Origin: Bradyrhizobium monzae
Lineage (GTDB): Bacteria; Pseudomonadota; Alphaproteobacteria; Rhizobiales; Xanthobacteraceae
Direction of reading: 5' to 3'
DNA length: 64,000 bases
NCBI RefSeq assembly: GCF_021458635.1
Contig: NZ_JAIRDQ010000004.1
Location: 434,001 to 498,000 of the forward strand
A program made the position numbers and the translations under genes. Of the stretch, positions 1-8,350 are shown piece after piece. Numbering within the stretch: the first letter of the stretch is position 1; every line of letters begins with the position of its first letter. The notes below the pieces were generated by a model. It saw only the letters and a list, made by a program, of their open reading frames with translations, was not told the DNA's origin and made no database searches.

Positions 1-671
1 TGCATAAGCTTACCCACGGTAAACCAGCAGAGCTAGCGTCCGCTTTCGCTTCTCCCGGAAAAGCGGACAGCTGCGAACAAGCTACCTAGCGGTCGGCCAA
101 CGAGCCGTCCCTTGGGCATACGCCAGTCTCGAAGTTGGCCTCTAACCCAGCTGGCTCTGGCGCTGGGCAGCCCTGAGCGCGGGCGTTGCGCGGGTCGCTA
201 AACCACGTCCATCATATGCTCGGCGGAAACAGTTGGGGGATGTGGCGGCCTTCAGCGCTTCGCTTCTTCCAGGAGCTTGGATTTATATAGCAGTTTCAAT
301 TATATATGAGTTCGCGGCTTTGTTCTGAATGGTGCGCCGCTGTTCGCCACAGTACGCTAGAACCGAAAAATGCTCCGCTATTGCGTGGGCCTTGCCGCTA
401 CGCGGCCGACCTTCGCCTGCGCGGTCGCGGCGGAGAGCATCGGGACCCCTCGCGCAACGCTGCATTCTGGCAGGAGCGCAATCGCTTCTGTGAAGGTCTA
501 AAGATGGCGGGGCTGCCCAGGGAAGTCGTCGCAAGCTCCCTGCCTCGACGGCGATGGCCTGTTATGGCACATTTCATCGACACCGCGGATCAATCGGAAG
601 GCCAGCGATCGAGAGCTGGTTGATCTCCTCGGTTGCCGTCTTTTGCGTTGATAGAATTCCGGAGCGCGCCA
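1..671. other. Upstream stretch without a supportable gene
   Basis: I see no convincing coding region here. The open frames on both strands are arginine- and serine-rich and have no recognisable motif. The only structure noted is a 9-bp inverted repeat, GTCCGCTTT at 38-46 and AAAGCGGAC at 60-68, with a 13-base spacer. It is not followed by a T-run, so it does not look like an intrinsic terminator. Confidence 0.4.
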
Positions 672-1361
672 ATGGGCCGGAGGAATAAGGTTCTGCTTGC
701 CGATCGCGTCGCCAGGGCGGCTGAAGCTGCGCTTGACCCCAGGCAGTTTGTGAGCGCCGTCGACATCCTTGTCGGGATTGGGTGGCTTGACCCTGAAGCG
801 GTGGAGCGTTGGCGCCGCGGGCAAGTCGAATGCCTGGAGGAAGTCGTCCGAATCGACGTGCCGCGAATCTCCGACGCGCTGCGGTCCTTCCTGTCCTGGT
901 CGGCCGCGCAAGGATTGCTCGCAAGCCGGACCGAGTATGTCGCACGTACGCCGCACCGCCAGACCCTGCGTTTCAGCCACAGCGGAGATCCGGCTGTCGA
1001 GGAGTCATATCGCACCCATCGGGTCTCGCCTTCGCTTTCCGAAAAGAAGCGTGAGCGTCTGTCGGAGAAGACAAGCCGAGCCCCGGAGCTGGTGGCTATC
1101 CGGCCATTGAACGCGGAGTGGACATGCCACCGGTGTGGCGGCACCGGAGGCCTGCTGATGATGGAGAGTCCCGGCCCGGCATGCCTGCGCTGCGTTGGCC
1201 TCGACGATCTCGAATTTCTGCCGGCAAGGGATGCCTTGCTGACGCGCCGGGTGAAGGCGAAAAGTCCCCGATATGCGTCGTCGTGCGCTTCAGCAAGACC
1301 CGCGGCCGCTACGAACGGCAAGGCCTGTTAGTCTGCGCAAGCTTTCGACCGCGATGCTTAG
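672..1361 (+). pseudogene. Frameshifted DUF2293-type protein gene
   Basis: The frame opens with ATG at 672, preceded by GGAG seven bases upstream. It reads about 200 sensible residues, including a CxxCG...PACLRC zinc-ribbon-like pair near residues 145-170 and a DLEFLPA..ALLTRR segment that I recognise from DUF2293-containing proteins. Near 1276 the reading jumps: the family-like VVVRFSKTRGRYERQGLLV continues only in the neighbouring frame, consistent with one lost base in TATGC|GTC. Past 1330 the match ends, with a possible second shift giving a short tail to a stop at 1359-1361. The C-terminal DUF2293 domain proper is absent. I infer a decayed gene; a sequencing error explains the first shift but not the missing C-terminus. 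Family assignment is from memory of related proteins. Confidence 0.6.
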
Positions 1362-2386
1362 CTCGACAACAGCGCCCGTGCGGCTCGGGCAAGACGACGA
1401 CCGGTGGTCTTCTGCCTCAGTGCCTCCGTCCAGTCGAACATGCTTGAATTGACATCGTACTCGCCGCGCTGGGCTTCCGGTATCGCACCGGCCACGATGC
1501 GTGCGATCAGGTGCGGCAATTCCCGATAGAATGTTTCCGTGCGATACGGTGGATGAAGCGAGTAGAGCCCGGCTCCCGAACCGAGAAAGTCGATGCGGGA
1601 AAGTCCCCTGCGCATCATGGCCGCCGAGATGATCTCCTCGGCCGGCATCGTCAGCGGCGACTGGCGAAACAATCTGGCGCGGATCCGGCGCCGGAGATTC
1701 GGACGCACCAGCTCCAGCGCCCCGATCGATGCATCGAACTTGTTTTGATCGAGCACGAAGATACGCGTGCTCACGCTGCAAAAGCGGTAAGCCGGGTAGG
1801 CGGCGGCGAGCCGCTCGGGCGGCCGGACGCCGGTCAAACCCGGGAACCCTCCATGTAGATCGGCGAGTGTGCCGTCAGCGCGGGGCGGACCAGGAAGTGG
1901 TCCGGCGAATAGCGCATCCGGCGTCGCCCTCAGCCAGCCGATCGCCTCCTCCAGCCAGACCTGGCTGCCACCGCCGAACAGCATGTCGCTGTCCATATGG
2001 ACCACATAGTCCGCGTCCGCCTTCAGCAGGCCGTAGAAATAGGCATGGAACGGTCCGCCATCGAAGGCCTTTTCCGGATAGGCGCGGCTTGTCGAGAAAT
2101 AACGCTGCCGCACGGACTCGAGCGCCGTCGGCGAATAGTCGACCTCGGAAATTTCCGCCTTCGGCGACTTCAGCGCGATGGCCTCCAGGAGCGCAAACAG
2201 GCGTCCGCGGTACTCCTCGTAAGCATGACCGCTGTAGCGGCCGCTCCTGCTCTGCCTGGTGTCAACCGTGAATACGATACGATCGACCTGGTCGCCCCAC
2301 ACGTCGATCTGATGCGGAAGTGTGTGGACCGCATGGCGCACGTCCAGCGGATGCAAATTGATCTGAAGCGCGGATCCGACCTGCAT
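1358..2386 (-). CDS. Glycosyltransferase-like protein
   Basis: The 342-residue product has an HMDSDMLFGGG segment near residue 130. This is a DxD-type motif of GT-A nucleotide-sugar transferases, where the aspartates hold the metal and sugar nucleotide. The N-terminal part (VDRIVFTVDTRQ) resembles the first strand of such a fold. No signal peptide or clear membrane span is visible, so a cytoplasmic location is likely. Its stop overlaps the end of the broken DUF2293 gene. The ATG at 2386 follows, one base away, the stop of an upstream open fragment, with GGAGA just before it. Substrate and pathway cannot be told; there are no other polysaccharide genes beside it. Confidence 0.65.
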   Translation of the reverse strand: MQVGSALQINLHPLDVRHAVHTLPHQIDVWGDQVDRIVFTVDTRQSRSGRYSGHAYEEYRGRLFALLEAIALKSPKAEISEVDYSPTALESVRQRYFSTSRAYPEKAFDGGPFHAYFYGLLKADADYVVHMDSDMLFGGGSQVWLEEAIGWLRATPDALFAGPLPGPPRADGTLADLHGGFPGLTGVRPPERLAAAYPAYRFCSVSTRIFVLDQNKFDASIGALELVRPNLRRRIRARLFRQSPLTMPAEEIISAAMMRRGLSRIDFLGSGAGLYSLHPPYRTETFYRELPHLIARIVAGAIPEAQRGEYDVNSSMFDWTEALRQKTTGRRLARAARALLSS

Positions 2387-2387
2387 C

Positions 2388-2512
2388 TCATCTCTCCTTG
2401 CCAGCGAACTGGTTGATCACGTCCATGAACAGCTCGCGCCCGAATTCGCCGTTCAGGGGAAGCGGCCTGTTGGGTGCGTGGTCAGCTTTTGGCGCGGCAG
2501 ATGCTGATCCAT
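2388..2512 (-). pseudogene. Short gene remnant upstream of the glycosyltransferase
   Basis: Reading leftwards, ATG at 2512 gives a 19-codon frame ending at TGA 2453-2455. The adjacent frame continues in protein-like fashion (PLNGEFGRELFMDV, then INQFAGKER) to a TGA at 2388-2390, one base before the next gene's ATG. Joining them with a one-base shift near 2456 gives about 41 residues. The second half has no usable start of its own. I see no family match. It may be the tail of a lost gene once coupled to the glycosyltransferase. Confidence 0.3.
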
Positions 2513-2765
2513 GACGTCGAATTCCGCTACCAGACGCCTCGACGGGCCTTCATACCCGTAATTTATCATAGATGGCTTTCCGCAGAGGCCAATTAGCACT
2601 GCTGTCGTTAATGAACTCACGGCACCTTCGCAGCGCGCGTTCGCCTTAACAAAAACGGTTACTCATTCATTGACGTTGCGCAGAAATGTCCCGCGGCATC
2701 GCCTCTTCGTGCCGGAGCATACCGAACGCGGTTTCCCACCAACAGGCGCCGCCCGAAGGCCGGGT

Positions 2766-2906
2766 TCAGGATCTCACGCCAAATCGCGCGAGAAAATGCA
2801 ACCCGCCGGTCGCGACCACGAACATGAACCACGTCGGATTTATCCGGTCGAGCAGAAACGTCTCCGTCGTCGCGACGTAAGGTCGGAATAGCCAAACGAC
2901 CAGAAC
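2766..2906 (-). pseudogene. Hydrophobic protein fragment without a start codon
   Basis: In one minus-strand frame about 46 residues look strongly protein-like: VLVVWLFRPYVATT, then ETFLLDRINPTWFMFVV and ATGGLHFLARFGVRS before TGA at 2766-2768. WFMFVVATGGLHFL resembles part of a membrane segment. No ATG, GTG or TTG lies upstream within the open part of the frame, and a stop closes it shortly above. I read it as the 3' end of a decayed membrane-protein gene. No family can be named. Confidence 0.3.
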
Positions 2907-2980
2907 TCCCCGTCCCCTCGCTGTCCGGCGTCCTGCTCAACGACCGGCTCTGATATCAGCAACGCACCATAAGCCTGATC

Positions 2981-3018
2981 CAGCCACCCTTCGGTACCCC
3001 GAAGGGCGGCTGTTCTTT
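2981..3018 (+). terminator. Hairpin followed by T-rich tract
   Basis: CAGCC-A-CCCTTCGG, loop TACC, then CCGAAGGG-C-GGCTG forms a 13-bp stem with one A/C mismatch, followed directly by TTCTTTTC. It reads as an intrinsic terminator on the plus strand. It lies about 95 bases upstream of the double-glycine peptide gene. It could end an unseen upstream transcript or act as an attenuator in that gene's leader. Confidence 0.5.
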
Positions 3019-3111
3019 TCAGTGTCGCGCATCACGGCCGCGCGGCCGGCTCGCATCATTCTTCCTGCATCGCGCGGAACGGCCCGCGCGAACTGAAATG
3101 AGGAGACTGCC

Positions 3112-3252
3112 ATGCAGAACAAGGCTCGCGAATTGACGGAGACGGAGCTCGAGACGATCGCCGGCGGCAGCTTCTGGGACAGTGTTGTCAACCTCTTCCA
3201 CAACCTCTTCGCCGGCGCCGGCGATCTTCGCCGTCCGCTCAACCGCCCCTGA
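3112..3252 (+). CDS. Small peptide with double-glycine leader (bacteriocin/RiPP-like precursor)
   Basis: The 46-residue product begins MQNKARELTETELETIAGG, then SFWDSVVNLFHNLFAGAG and a basic tail DLRRPLNRP. The first 19 residues match the L(S/T)xxELxxIxGG pattern of leaders cut after Gly-Gly by C39-peptidase ABC exporters. The remainder is a 27-residue amphipathic, aromatic-rich core. AGGAG at 3101-3105 stands seven bases before the ATG, an ideal ribosome binding site. No exporter, modifying enzyme or immunity gene is recognisable next to it. The divergent 97-residue unknown gene at 3304-3597 is the only close neighbour. I infer a precursor peptide; it could also be a short secreted signalling peptide. 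Confidence 0.6.
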   Translation: MQNKARELTETELETIAGGSFWDSVVNLFHNLFAGAGDLRRPLNRP

Positions 3253-3303
3253 TCTCAACTGCGATCCGGACGGGGGCCGTACGCGGCTCTCGTCCTCGCA
3301 ATC

Positions 3304-3597
3304 TCAGTGCCTGACATGCTCGAACACCACGATCACGCCGGTTGGTTCGGGCTCGTGTGCCATCAGGCGCGTCAGATCCGCATCGCTCCAGTCGGCGAGG
3401 CTGACGACTTCACCGGTCTGACGTTCCGCACTCAGCGACGGCGTTGGCTCAAGAACTTTCAATCCCATCTCGTCGACGAAGAAGGTGTGTTCCCCGAACA
3501 TGCTGTTGAGCTGCGGCATGGCCGGATGCTCGTCGGGCAGCACCTGCGCGCCGAGCTGGTTGACGGTCTGCTTCACCTGTTCGGATGTGAGCTTCAT
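3304..3597 (-). CDS. Conserved hypothetical protein, 97 residues
   Basis: The protein begins MKLTSEQVKQTVNQLGAQV and has a central FGEHTFFVDEMGLKVLEPT segment and a hydrophobic C-terminal strand (TGVIVVFEHV). I recall similar short unknowns in Bradyrhizobium, but no function. There is no signal peptide, membrane span or catalytic motif. GGAG six bases upstream of the ATG supports the start. It converges on the double-glycine peptide gene, with 51 bases between the two stops, so the two are not an operon. Confidence 0.65.
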   Translation of the reverse strand: MKLTSEQVKQTVNQLGAQVLPDEHPAMPQLNSMFGEHTFFVDEMGLKVLEPTPSLSAERQTGEVVSLADWSDADLTRLMAHEPEPTGVIVVFEHVRH

Positions 3598-3808
3598 GAG
3601 CTGCTCCGTTCTGTCGTGTTGGTTTCATGGCTTGAACCAAGGTTTGGCCGGAGCGCGTGTTCCCTGCGCCTGTGTCGCCTGGCTCAAATTTCCGAACGGG
3701 TGCTGCGCACAAATGTTCCTGCAAAATGTATTTCGTGATCGCGCGTCGCATCTGCCGCGCCGGCGGCGCGAGATCGCCACACGATGTCCACGATCTGATC
3801 GATCGGCG

Positions 3809-4498
3809 CTAGTGCTCGCTCCGGTTTTCGCCAACCGAAAGCGCGCAGATGCGCGACAGATAGGTGTAGGGCAGCCCCGTCTCCTCCGCCCAGGCGTTGA
3901 ACTGCGCCTGCACCTTGGCGAGATCGCGCTTCGACTTGACCTCTTCGGCGATGTCGAGGCCGGCATCGCGCAGGCAGGCGACGACATCCTTCGACGTGAC
4001 GAAGCCGTCCCAGCCGACGAAGCGCAGCAGCATCTGGCCCGTGTTGCCACCCAGCCTAGAGCCGCGTCTGGTCAGGAGATCGAGCAGGCCGATCTCGTTG
4101 GACGGCGGCCATTTCGCCAGAAACTTGCCGAAGCTGCCGTGCTCTTTCGCGATCTCCTGCACAAAGGCGGCGTTATCGCGCACCGACATGATCTTGGCGC
4201 CATTGCGCACGATCCGCGCATCGCGCAGCAGGGCTTCCCAATAATCTTCGGGCTGGAAGCCGAGCTTGGCCGGCTGGAAGCGAAGGAAAGCGTCTTCAAA
4301 ACCATCCCACTTCGCATCGATCACGCTCCAGGCGAAGCCCGCGCAAAACACCCGCCTGGTCATCTCGGCGAGGATGCGATCGTCGCCGAGTTTTGCAAGC
4401 CTCTTCAGGTCGGGCGTGTCAGGCATCAGTCTGTCGAGCGCCTTGGGCCCGCCCTTGCGCTTCTCGGCACGGGCACGAATGGTCTTGAAAGAGGTCAT
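3809..4498 (-). CDS. DNA-3-methyladenine glycosylase I family protein
   Basis: This 229-residue protein resembles proteins annotated as DNA-3-methyladenine glycosylase I (HhH-GPD-like fold), which remove alkylated adenine in base excision repair. Family-typical stretches are FAWSVIDAKWDGFEDAF, IVRNGAKI, LLTRRGSRLGGNTGQMLLRF and TGLPYTYLSRICA. The zinc-binding Cys/His residues of E. coli Tag are not evident, so this is the divergent subgroup and the activity is inferred. I chose ATG at 4498 (MTSFKTIRARAEKR), because the upstream extension to 4594 is arginine-rich and not family-like. It stands alone, divergent from the phosphoesterase gene. Confidence 0.65.
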   Translation of the reverse strand: MTSFKTIRARAEKRKGGPKALDRLMPDTPDLKRLAKLGDDRILAEMTRRVFCAGFAWSVIDAKWDGFEDAFLRFQPAKLGFQPEDYWEALLRDARIVRNGAKIMSVRDNAAFVQEIAKEHGSFGKFLAKWPPSNEIGLLDLLTRRGSRLGGNTGQMLLRFVGWDGFVTSKDVVACLRDAGLDIAEEVKSKRDLAKVQAQFNAWAEETGLPYTYLSRICALSVGENRSEH

Positions 4499-4672
4499 GC
4501 GATCACTCGCGTTGAAGGCGCGCCACGACACCAGAATCCGACGATCCGGTCCAGCCCTGCGACGCACCGTCACTTGCGCGCTCCCGCCTGTCACAGCTAC
4601 GCTGGTCCGCTTCTTGCTTTACAACGATTTGGAATTCCCAGACATTTTCGCACTCTCTCCGGCGGATCCGCA

Positions 4673-5500
4673 ATGCGTTGCCTGGTCGTGGCCGACCTGC
4701 ACTACTCGCTGCCGCAGCTCGACTGGCTGGTCAGCGCTGCGCCGCAATTCGACCTTGTGATCTTCGCCGGCGATGCGCTGGACATCGGATCGACGGTGGA
4801 TTTCCGCGCCCAGATCGTGGTGGTGAAGAAGTACCTCGCGCTGATCTCGGCGCAGGCGAGGGTCATTCTCTGCTCCGGCAATCATGACCTCGACGAGCGC
4901 AATGCGGAGGGCGAGAAGATCTCGCGCTGGATCTCGGAGGTGCGCGAGTTGGGCATCGCCTGCGACGGCGACAATCTCACCATCGGCGACACGCTGTTCA
5001 CGGTGTGCCCGTGGTGGGACGGACCGCTGGTCAAGCAGCGCATCGCCGATCAGCTGCGCGATGCCTCGCTCAACCGTTCGCGGCGATGGATCTGGGCGCA
5101 TCACGCACCACCGGCCAATTCACCGACGAGCTGGGGCGGCAAGCGGTTCTTCGGCGATGTCGAGCTGGTGCAGTGGATCATGCAGTATCAGCCGTCGATG
5201 GTGATCTCGGGCCATGTGCATCAATCCCCCTTCATCACCGACGGCTCGTGGTTCGACCGGCTGGGCCAGACCTGGGTGTTCAATGCCGGCCTGCAACCCG
5301 GCCGGCCGCCGACGCACGTCGTGCTGGACCTGGATGAGAACAAGGCGTTCTGGCTGGCGGCGGGCGAAGCGCAGTGGATCGATCTCGGTGTGCCGCTGAA
5401 GCGGCCGGCATCCACTATCGAGGAGTCGCCGGACTGGCTCACATCCTTGGGTCGGATTGCCGATCCGAACCTGGCGAGACCTCGAGCGGTGGCAGGTTGA
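4673..5500 (+). CDS. Calcineurin-like metallophosphoesterase
   Basis: The 275-residue protein has the metallophosphoesterase signature in order: VVADLHYS near residue 7, FAGDALDIG near 31, CSGNHDLDE near 66, a WAHHAPP histidine pair near 143 and SGHVHQSP near 180. These residues build a two-metal site that hydrolyses phosphomonoesters or diesters. The substrate is unknown. No signal peptide is present, so it is cytoplasmic. ATG at 4673 (MRCLVVADLH) puts the first metal ligand at the usual distance from the N-terminus. Its last 62 bases overlap the 3' end of the convergent cNMP-binding gene. Confidence 0.8.
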   Translation: MRCLVVADLHYSLPQLDWLVSAAPQFDLVIFAGDALDIGSTVDFRAQIVVVKKYLALISAQARVILCSGNHDLDERNAEGEKISRWISEVRELGIACDGDNLTIGDTLFTVCPWWDGPLVKQRIADQLRDASLNRSRRWIWAHHAPPANSPTSWGGKRFFGDVELVQWIMQYQPSMVISGHVHQSPFITDGSWFDRLGQTWVFNAGLQPGRPPTHVVLDLDENKAFWLAAGEAQWIDLGVPLKRPASTIEESPDWLTSLGRIADPNLARPRAVAG

Positions 5501-5924
5501 TCATGCTCTGGAGCACCTCGCCGACCATGGCGAGATGCGTGCCGTGACCGGCATATTGCCGCTTGAGATCGGCGAGATAGGTGTTGGCGGCATTGAGCCG
5601 CTGCGCCAGCATGCGCGCGATCAGCAGCGCGACCTCCGGCTCCCGCTTGAGGAGCGAGGCAGCATCTGGGAATTCGTAGACGACCGTGTCGGAGCAGGCA
5701 CGTACTGTCGCCGTGTGCGGCAGCCCCAGCAACACGGACATCTCGCCCAGCACCGCCCCGGGCTCGGCAATGGTGGCGACCACCATCTCGCCCTTGAGCA
5801 CCTCGAGCTTGCCGTTCATCAGCACATAGAGATGGCCGGAGGCGCCGCCTTCGGTCACCAGATGCGTGCCGGCCGCAACCTGCCGCTCAGTTCCACCGGT
5901 GCAATAATCCAGAACCCCGCGCAT
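5439..5924 (-). CDS. Stand-alone cyclic-nucleotide-binding domain protein
   Basis: The 161-residue protein is essentially one cNMP-binding beta-roll: VAAGTHLVTEGGASGHLYVLMNGKLEVL, then EPGAVLGEMSVLLGLPHTATVRA, which is the phosphate-binding cassette region. In that cassette, GEMSVLLGLPHTATV carries the Glu, but the usual Arg before Ala is replaced by His-Thr, so cAMP binding is not certain. No helix-turn-helix follows, unlike Crp/Fnr. The C-terminus is a short helical tail. ATG at 5924 is preceded by GGGAG nine bases away. It may be a regulatory subunit acting on an unlinked partner. The 3' end overlaps the convergent phosphoesterase gene. Confidence 0.7.
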   Translation of the reverse strand: MRGVLDYCTGGTERQVAAGTHLVTEGGASGHLYVLMNGKLEVLKGEMVVATIAEPGAVLGEMSVLLGLPHTATVRACSDTVVYEFPDAASLLKREPEVALLIARMLAQRLNAANTYLADLKRQYAGHGTHLAMVGEVLQSMINLPPLEVSPGSDRQSDPRM

Positions 5925-6027
5925 GGCCGCATACTCCCGTCCTGGGAGATAGTAGAGCACGATCCGCAAGGAGATGCAGCGGTTTTTGACCCTGCCGCCG
6001 GCCTGCCCAGGCTTTTGGCGGCCGGGC

Positions 6028-6558
6028 TCAGCGCGACAGCCGTTTTGCGAGATGAACCGACTGCCAGTCTCCAAGGCCGGTATCCGCAAACCCCGCCTTC
6101 TTCGCGAGGCAGCGCATCTCGGCATTGGTTCGTGCGGTCTCGGCCGCGATCATCTCGTGACCGAGACCGCTCGCGCGTCGCTCCATCGCCGTCATCATCT
6201 GCAGGCCGACGCCCTTGCGCTGAAAGACATCGGCAACAGAGATAGCGAAATCGCCATGCCGGGCGAGCGCGTCATACGCGTATCGCGCTTCGCCGATGAT
6301 CGTGCTTTGCCCTTGATCCAGCCTGAGCTCCGCAAGCAAAGTGAAATAGTCGGGATGGCTGACCTTGGCGACGCATTCGGCCGCGACCACGGCAAGATCG
6401 GCACGCGCGCCCATAAAGCGCTTGTCGCGCGTTGTCGTGGAAAGGCCGGTGAAATAGATCGAGAGGCTCTCCACGTCCGATGCATTGGCAGCCCTGATCC
6501 AGACTGCACCATTTGTTTCATCCGGCTCGACAGCGGCATCCAGAGATAGCTGTGACAT
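6028..6558 (-). CDS. GNAT family N-acetyltransferase
   Basis: The 176-residue product shows a GNAT layout: an N-terminal VWIRAANASDVESL strand-helix, then IIGEARYAY, FAISVADVFQRKGVGLQMMTAMERRA (the acetyl-CoA pyrophosphate loop, here QRKGVG), and MRCLAKKAGF near the C-terminus. It probably transfers an acetyl group to a small molecule or protein; the acceptor is unknown. The FTGLSTTTRDKRFMGA segment is typical of proteins related to the acetyltransferase domain of protein acetylases. I prefer ATG at 6558 (MSQLSLDA) over the in-frame start at 6594. It stands alone. Confidence 0.75.
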   Translation of the reverse strand: MSQLSLDAAVEPDETNGAVWIRAANASDVESLSIYFTGLSTTTRDKRFMGARADLAVVAAECVAKVSHPDYFTLLAELRLDQGQSTIIGEARYAYDALARHGDFAISVADVFQRKGVGLQMMTAMERRASGLGHEMIAAETARTNAEMRCLAKKAGFADTGLGDWQSVHLAKRLSR

Positions 6559-6696
6559 GCGCGAAGCTCTCCGCAGATTGCGTGAACCGCACATCTAACC
6601 GACGCCGCGCATTGGCCGCTTGGACAGAGCTGCCAATCTTGCGGCCAGAAACGAACAGCGCGTTGTCCCGTGCCGGACATCACAAGGGGGCCGCGC

Positions 6697-8223
6697 TCAT
6701 GCAGCTTCGCGCGCGCCGACATGCCGTTCGGGCCGTGTTGCCGTCATCGACTGCTCTTCGGCGTCCTGCGGCGCGCCCCAGAATTCCCGCACCGTGGGCC
6801 CCCATCTCAACCGTCGCGCGCGCAAGAATTCCAGGATCTCGTGCGGCCAGACCCTGCGGCCCATATGCGTGTACCAGCGCATGGCGTGCCGTAGGCCGGC
6901 ATCGCGCTGAAACAGCACGCGCCAGATCGCCTTGGGGCGACATTGCAGCACCATCTCCGTGAATTTGAACCAGACCAGCACGCGCCACGGCGCCATGTAG
7001 CGCGTCGCCAGCACCTCATGCTTGTAATCCCAGCGGCGGCGATCCGGCTGGATCACGCGGCGGTCGGCAGCGAGCCGGAAGTACGGTGTCCAGCGATGCG
7101 GCGTGACGTAGAGCAGCTGCACCTGATCGGGATCGTAGGCCAGCAGCTGCTTCAATCCACGCCAGTGGTCGCGATCGGTTTCTTCCTCGAACCCGACCAC
7201 CCAGGTCGCCATCGACAGGATGCCATGCTGCCGCAACAGACGAATGGCCTCGCGGTCGGTTGCGGTCGTCGCACCCTTGCGGATCAGCTCCAGCGTCTTC
7301 TCATCGGTGTTCTCCAGCCCGAGCAGGAAGCGCTGCCAGCCTGCCTGCTTGTAGAGATGCAGGATGTCGGCATCGCGCACGATGTCGTCGGCGCGAGTCG
7401 ATCCCACCAGGATGAGATCGACATTCTCGGCGATCAGCGCGTCGAGGAAGGCTCGCCACGCCTTCTTGGATACAGTCGGATTTTCGTCCGCGAAGTTGAT
7501 GACCTTCACACCGTGCTCACGATGCAGGCGAGCCAGCTCTTTGGCGAAGCGGACGGGATCGCGATGGCGCCATCGCGTCCAGAAGCCGCGCTGGCCGCAA
7601 TAGTTGCACAGATGCGGGCAGCCGCGCGAGAACTGTACGACCACGGCGCGCAGGCCGCCCCAATAGCTGTAGCGCGCGTGATCGATCAGTTCCCAGCCGA
7701 TGCGATAGGCATCGAGGTCCGCGATCACGGGCGCAGGCAGGGTCGCGCGTGGACCCGTGGCATCGCGAAACGCGATGCCGGCAACACCGCCGAGATCGTG
7801 GCCATTTTCCAGCGCGCGCATCAGGCGCCGCGCAGTCTCCTCGCCTTCGCCACGGACGATGGCGCTGACATAGGGCTCATCGCGCAGGACGTCGCGCCAG
7901 TGATAGGTCGGGAACACGCCGCCATAGACGATCAGCACGCCCGGCATGGCTTTCACCAGGGCCTGCGCAATTTCTGAAATAACCGGATGTCCGGAGGTTG
8001 AGCCGGAATGGCCGAACAACACGGCATCCGGAGCGAAGCGGTTCGTCTCGGTAACAATGTCCGCGACCGGCATTGGTCCGAACTCGGCATCGATCAGCCG
8101 CACGGTATGACCGTCGTCGATCAGTGGGCCGCCGACCGCGAGCAAGCCGAGCGGCGGCAGATGATCGTCCGGAATCCGGCTTCCGATCGAGGGATGAGGC
8201 ACGTTGACGAGAAGAACACGCAT
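6697..8223 (-). CDS. B12-binding radical SAM protein, BchE-like
   Basis: The 508-residue protein has an N-terminal cobalamin-binding Rossmann-like domain (residues 1-140), then a radical SAM domain with GCPHLCNYCG, whose Cys202, Cys206 and Cys209 ligate the 4Fe-4S cluster. A C-terminal region of about 100 residues (RWDYKHEVLATRYM and following) resembles BchE, the oxygen-independent Mg-protoporphyrin IX monomethyl ester cyclase of bacteriochlorophyll synthesis. No other photosynthesis gene is in the window, so either a photosynthesis cluster lies elsewhere or this is a B12-radical SAM enzyme with another substrate. It runs alone toward the GNAT gene. Confidence 0.7.
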   Translation of the reverse strand: MRVLLVNVPHPSIGSRIPDDHLPPLGLLAVGGPLIDDGHTVRLIDAEFGPMPVADIVTETNRFAPDAVLFGHSGSTSGHPVISEIAQALVKAMPGVLIVYGGVFPTYHWRDVLRDEPYVSAIVRGEGEETARRLMRALENGHDLGGVAGIAFRDATGPRATLPAPVIADLDAYRIGWELIDHARYSYWGGLRAVVVQFSRGCPHLCNYCGQRGFWTRWRHRDPVRFAKELARLHREHGVKVINFADENPTVSKKAWRAFLDALIAENVDLILVGSTRADDIVRDADILHLYKQAGWQRFLLGLENTDEKTLELIRKGATTATDREAIRLLRQHGILSMATWVVGFEEETDRDHWRGLKQLLAYDPDQVQLLYVTPHRWTPYFRLAADRRVIQPDRRRWDYKHEVLATRYMAPWRVLVWFKFTEMVLQCRPKAIWRVLFQRDAGLRHAMRWYTHMGRRVWPHEILEFLRARRLRWGPTVREFWGAPQDAEEQSMTATRPERHVGAREAA

Positions 8224-8350
8224 GGACTTTCGCTCCCGCTTTGGTTGGCGTGATCGTCCGTCCCGCTTCTATGAAGAAGCCCAATCCCCCGACTGAACCC
8301 GAAGACATCGTGCGTGACTGCCGCGGAGACTCTTCTGCTCCGCTTCTGCG

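Noticed and set aside
3485..4672. Long plus-strand frame running into the phosphoesterase
   Set aside because: It is the antisense shadow of the glycosylase gene; only the part from ATG 4673 shows protein family motifs.
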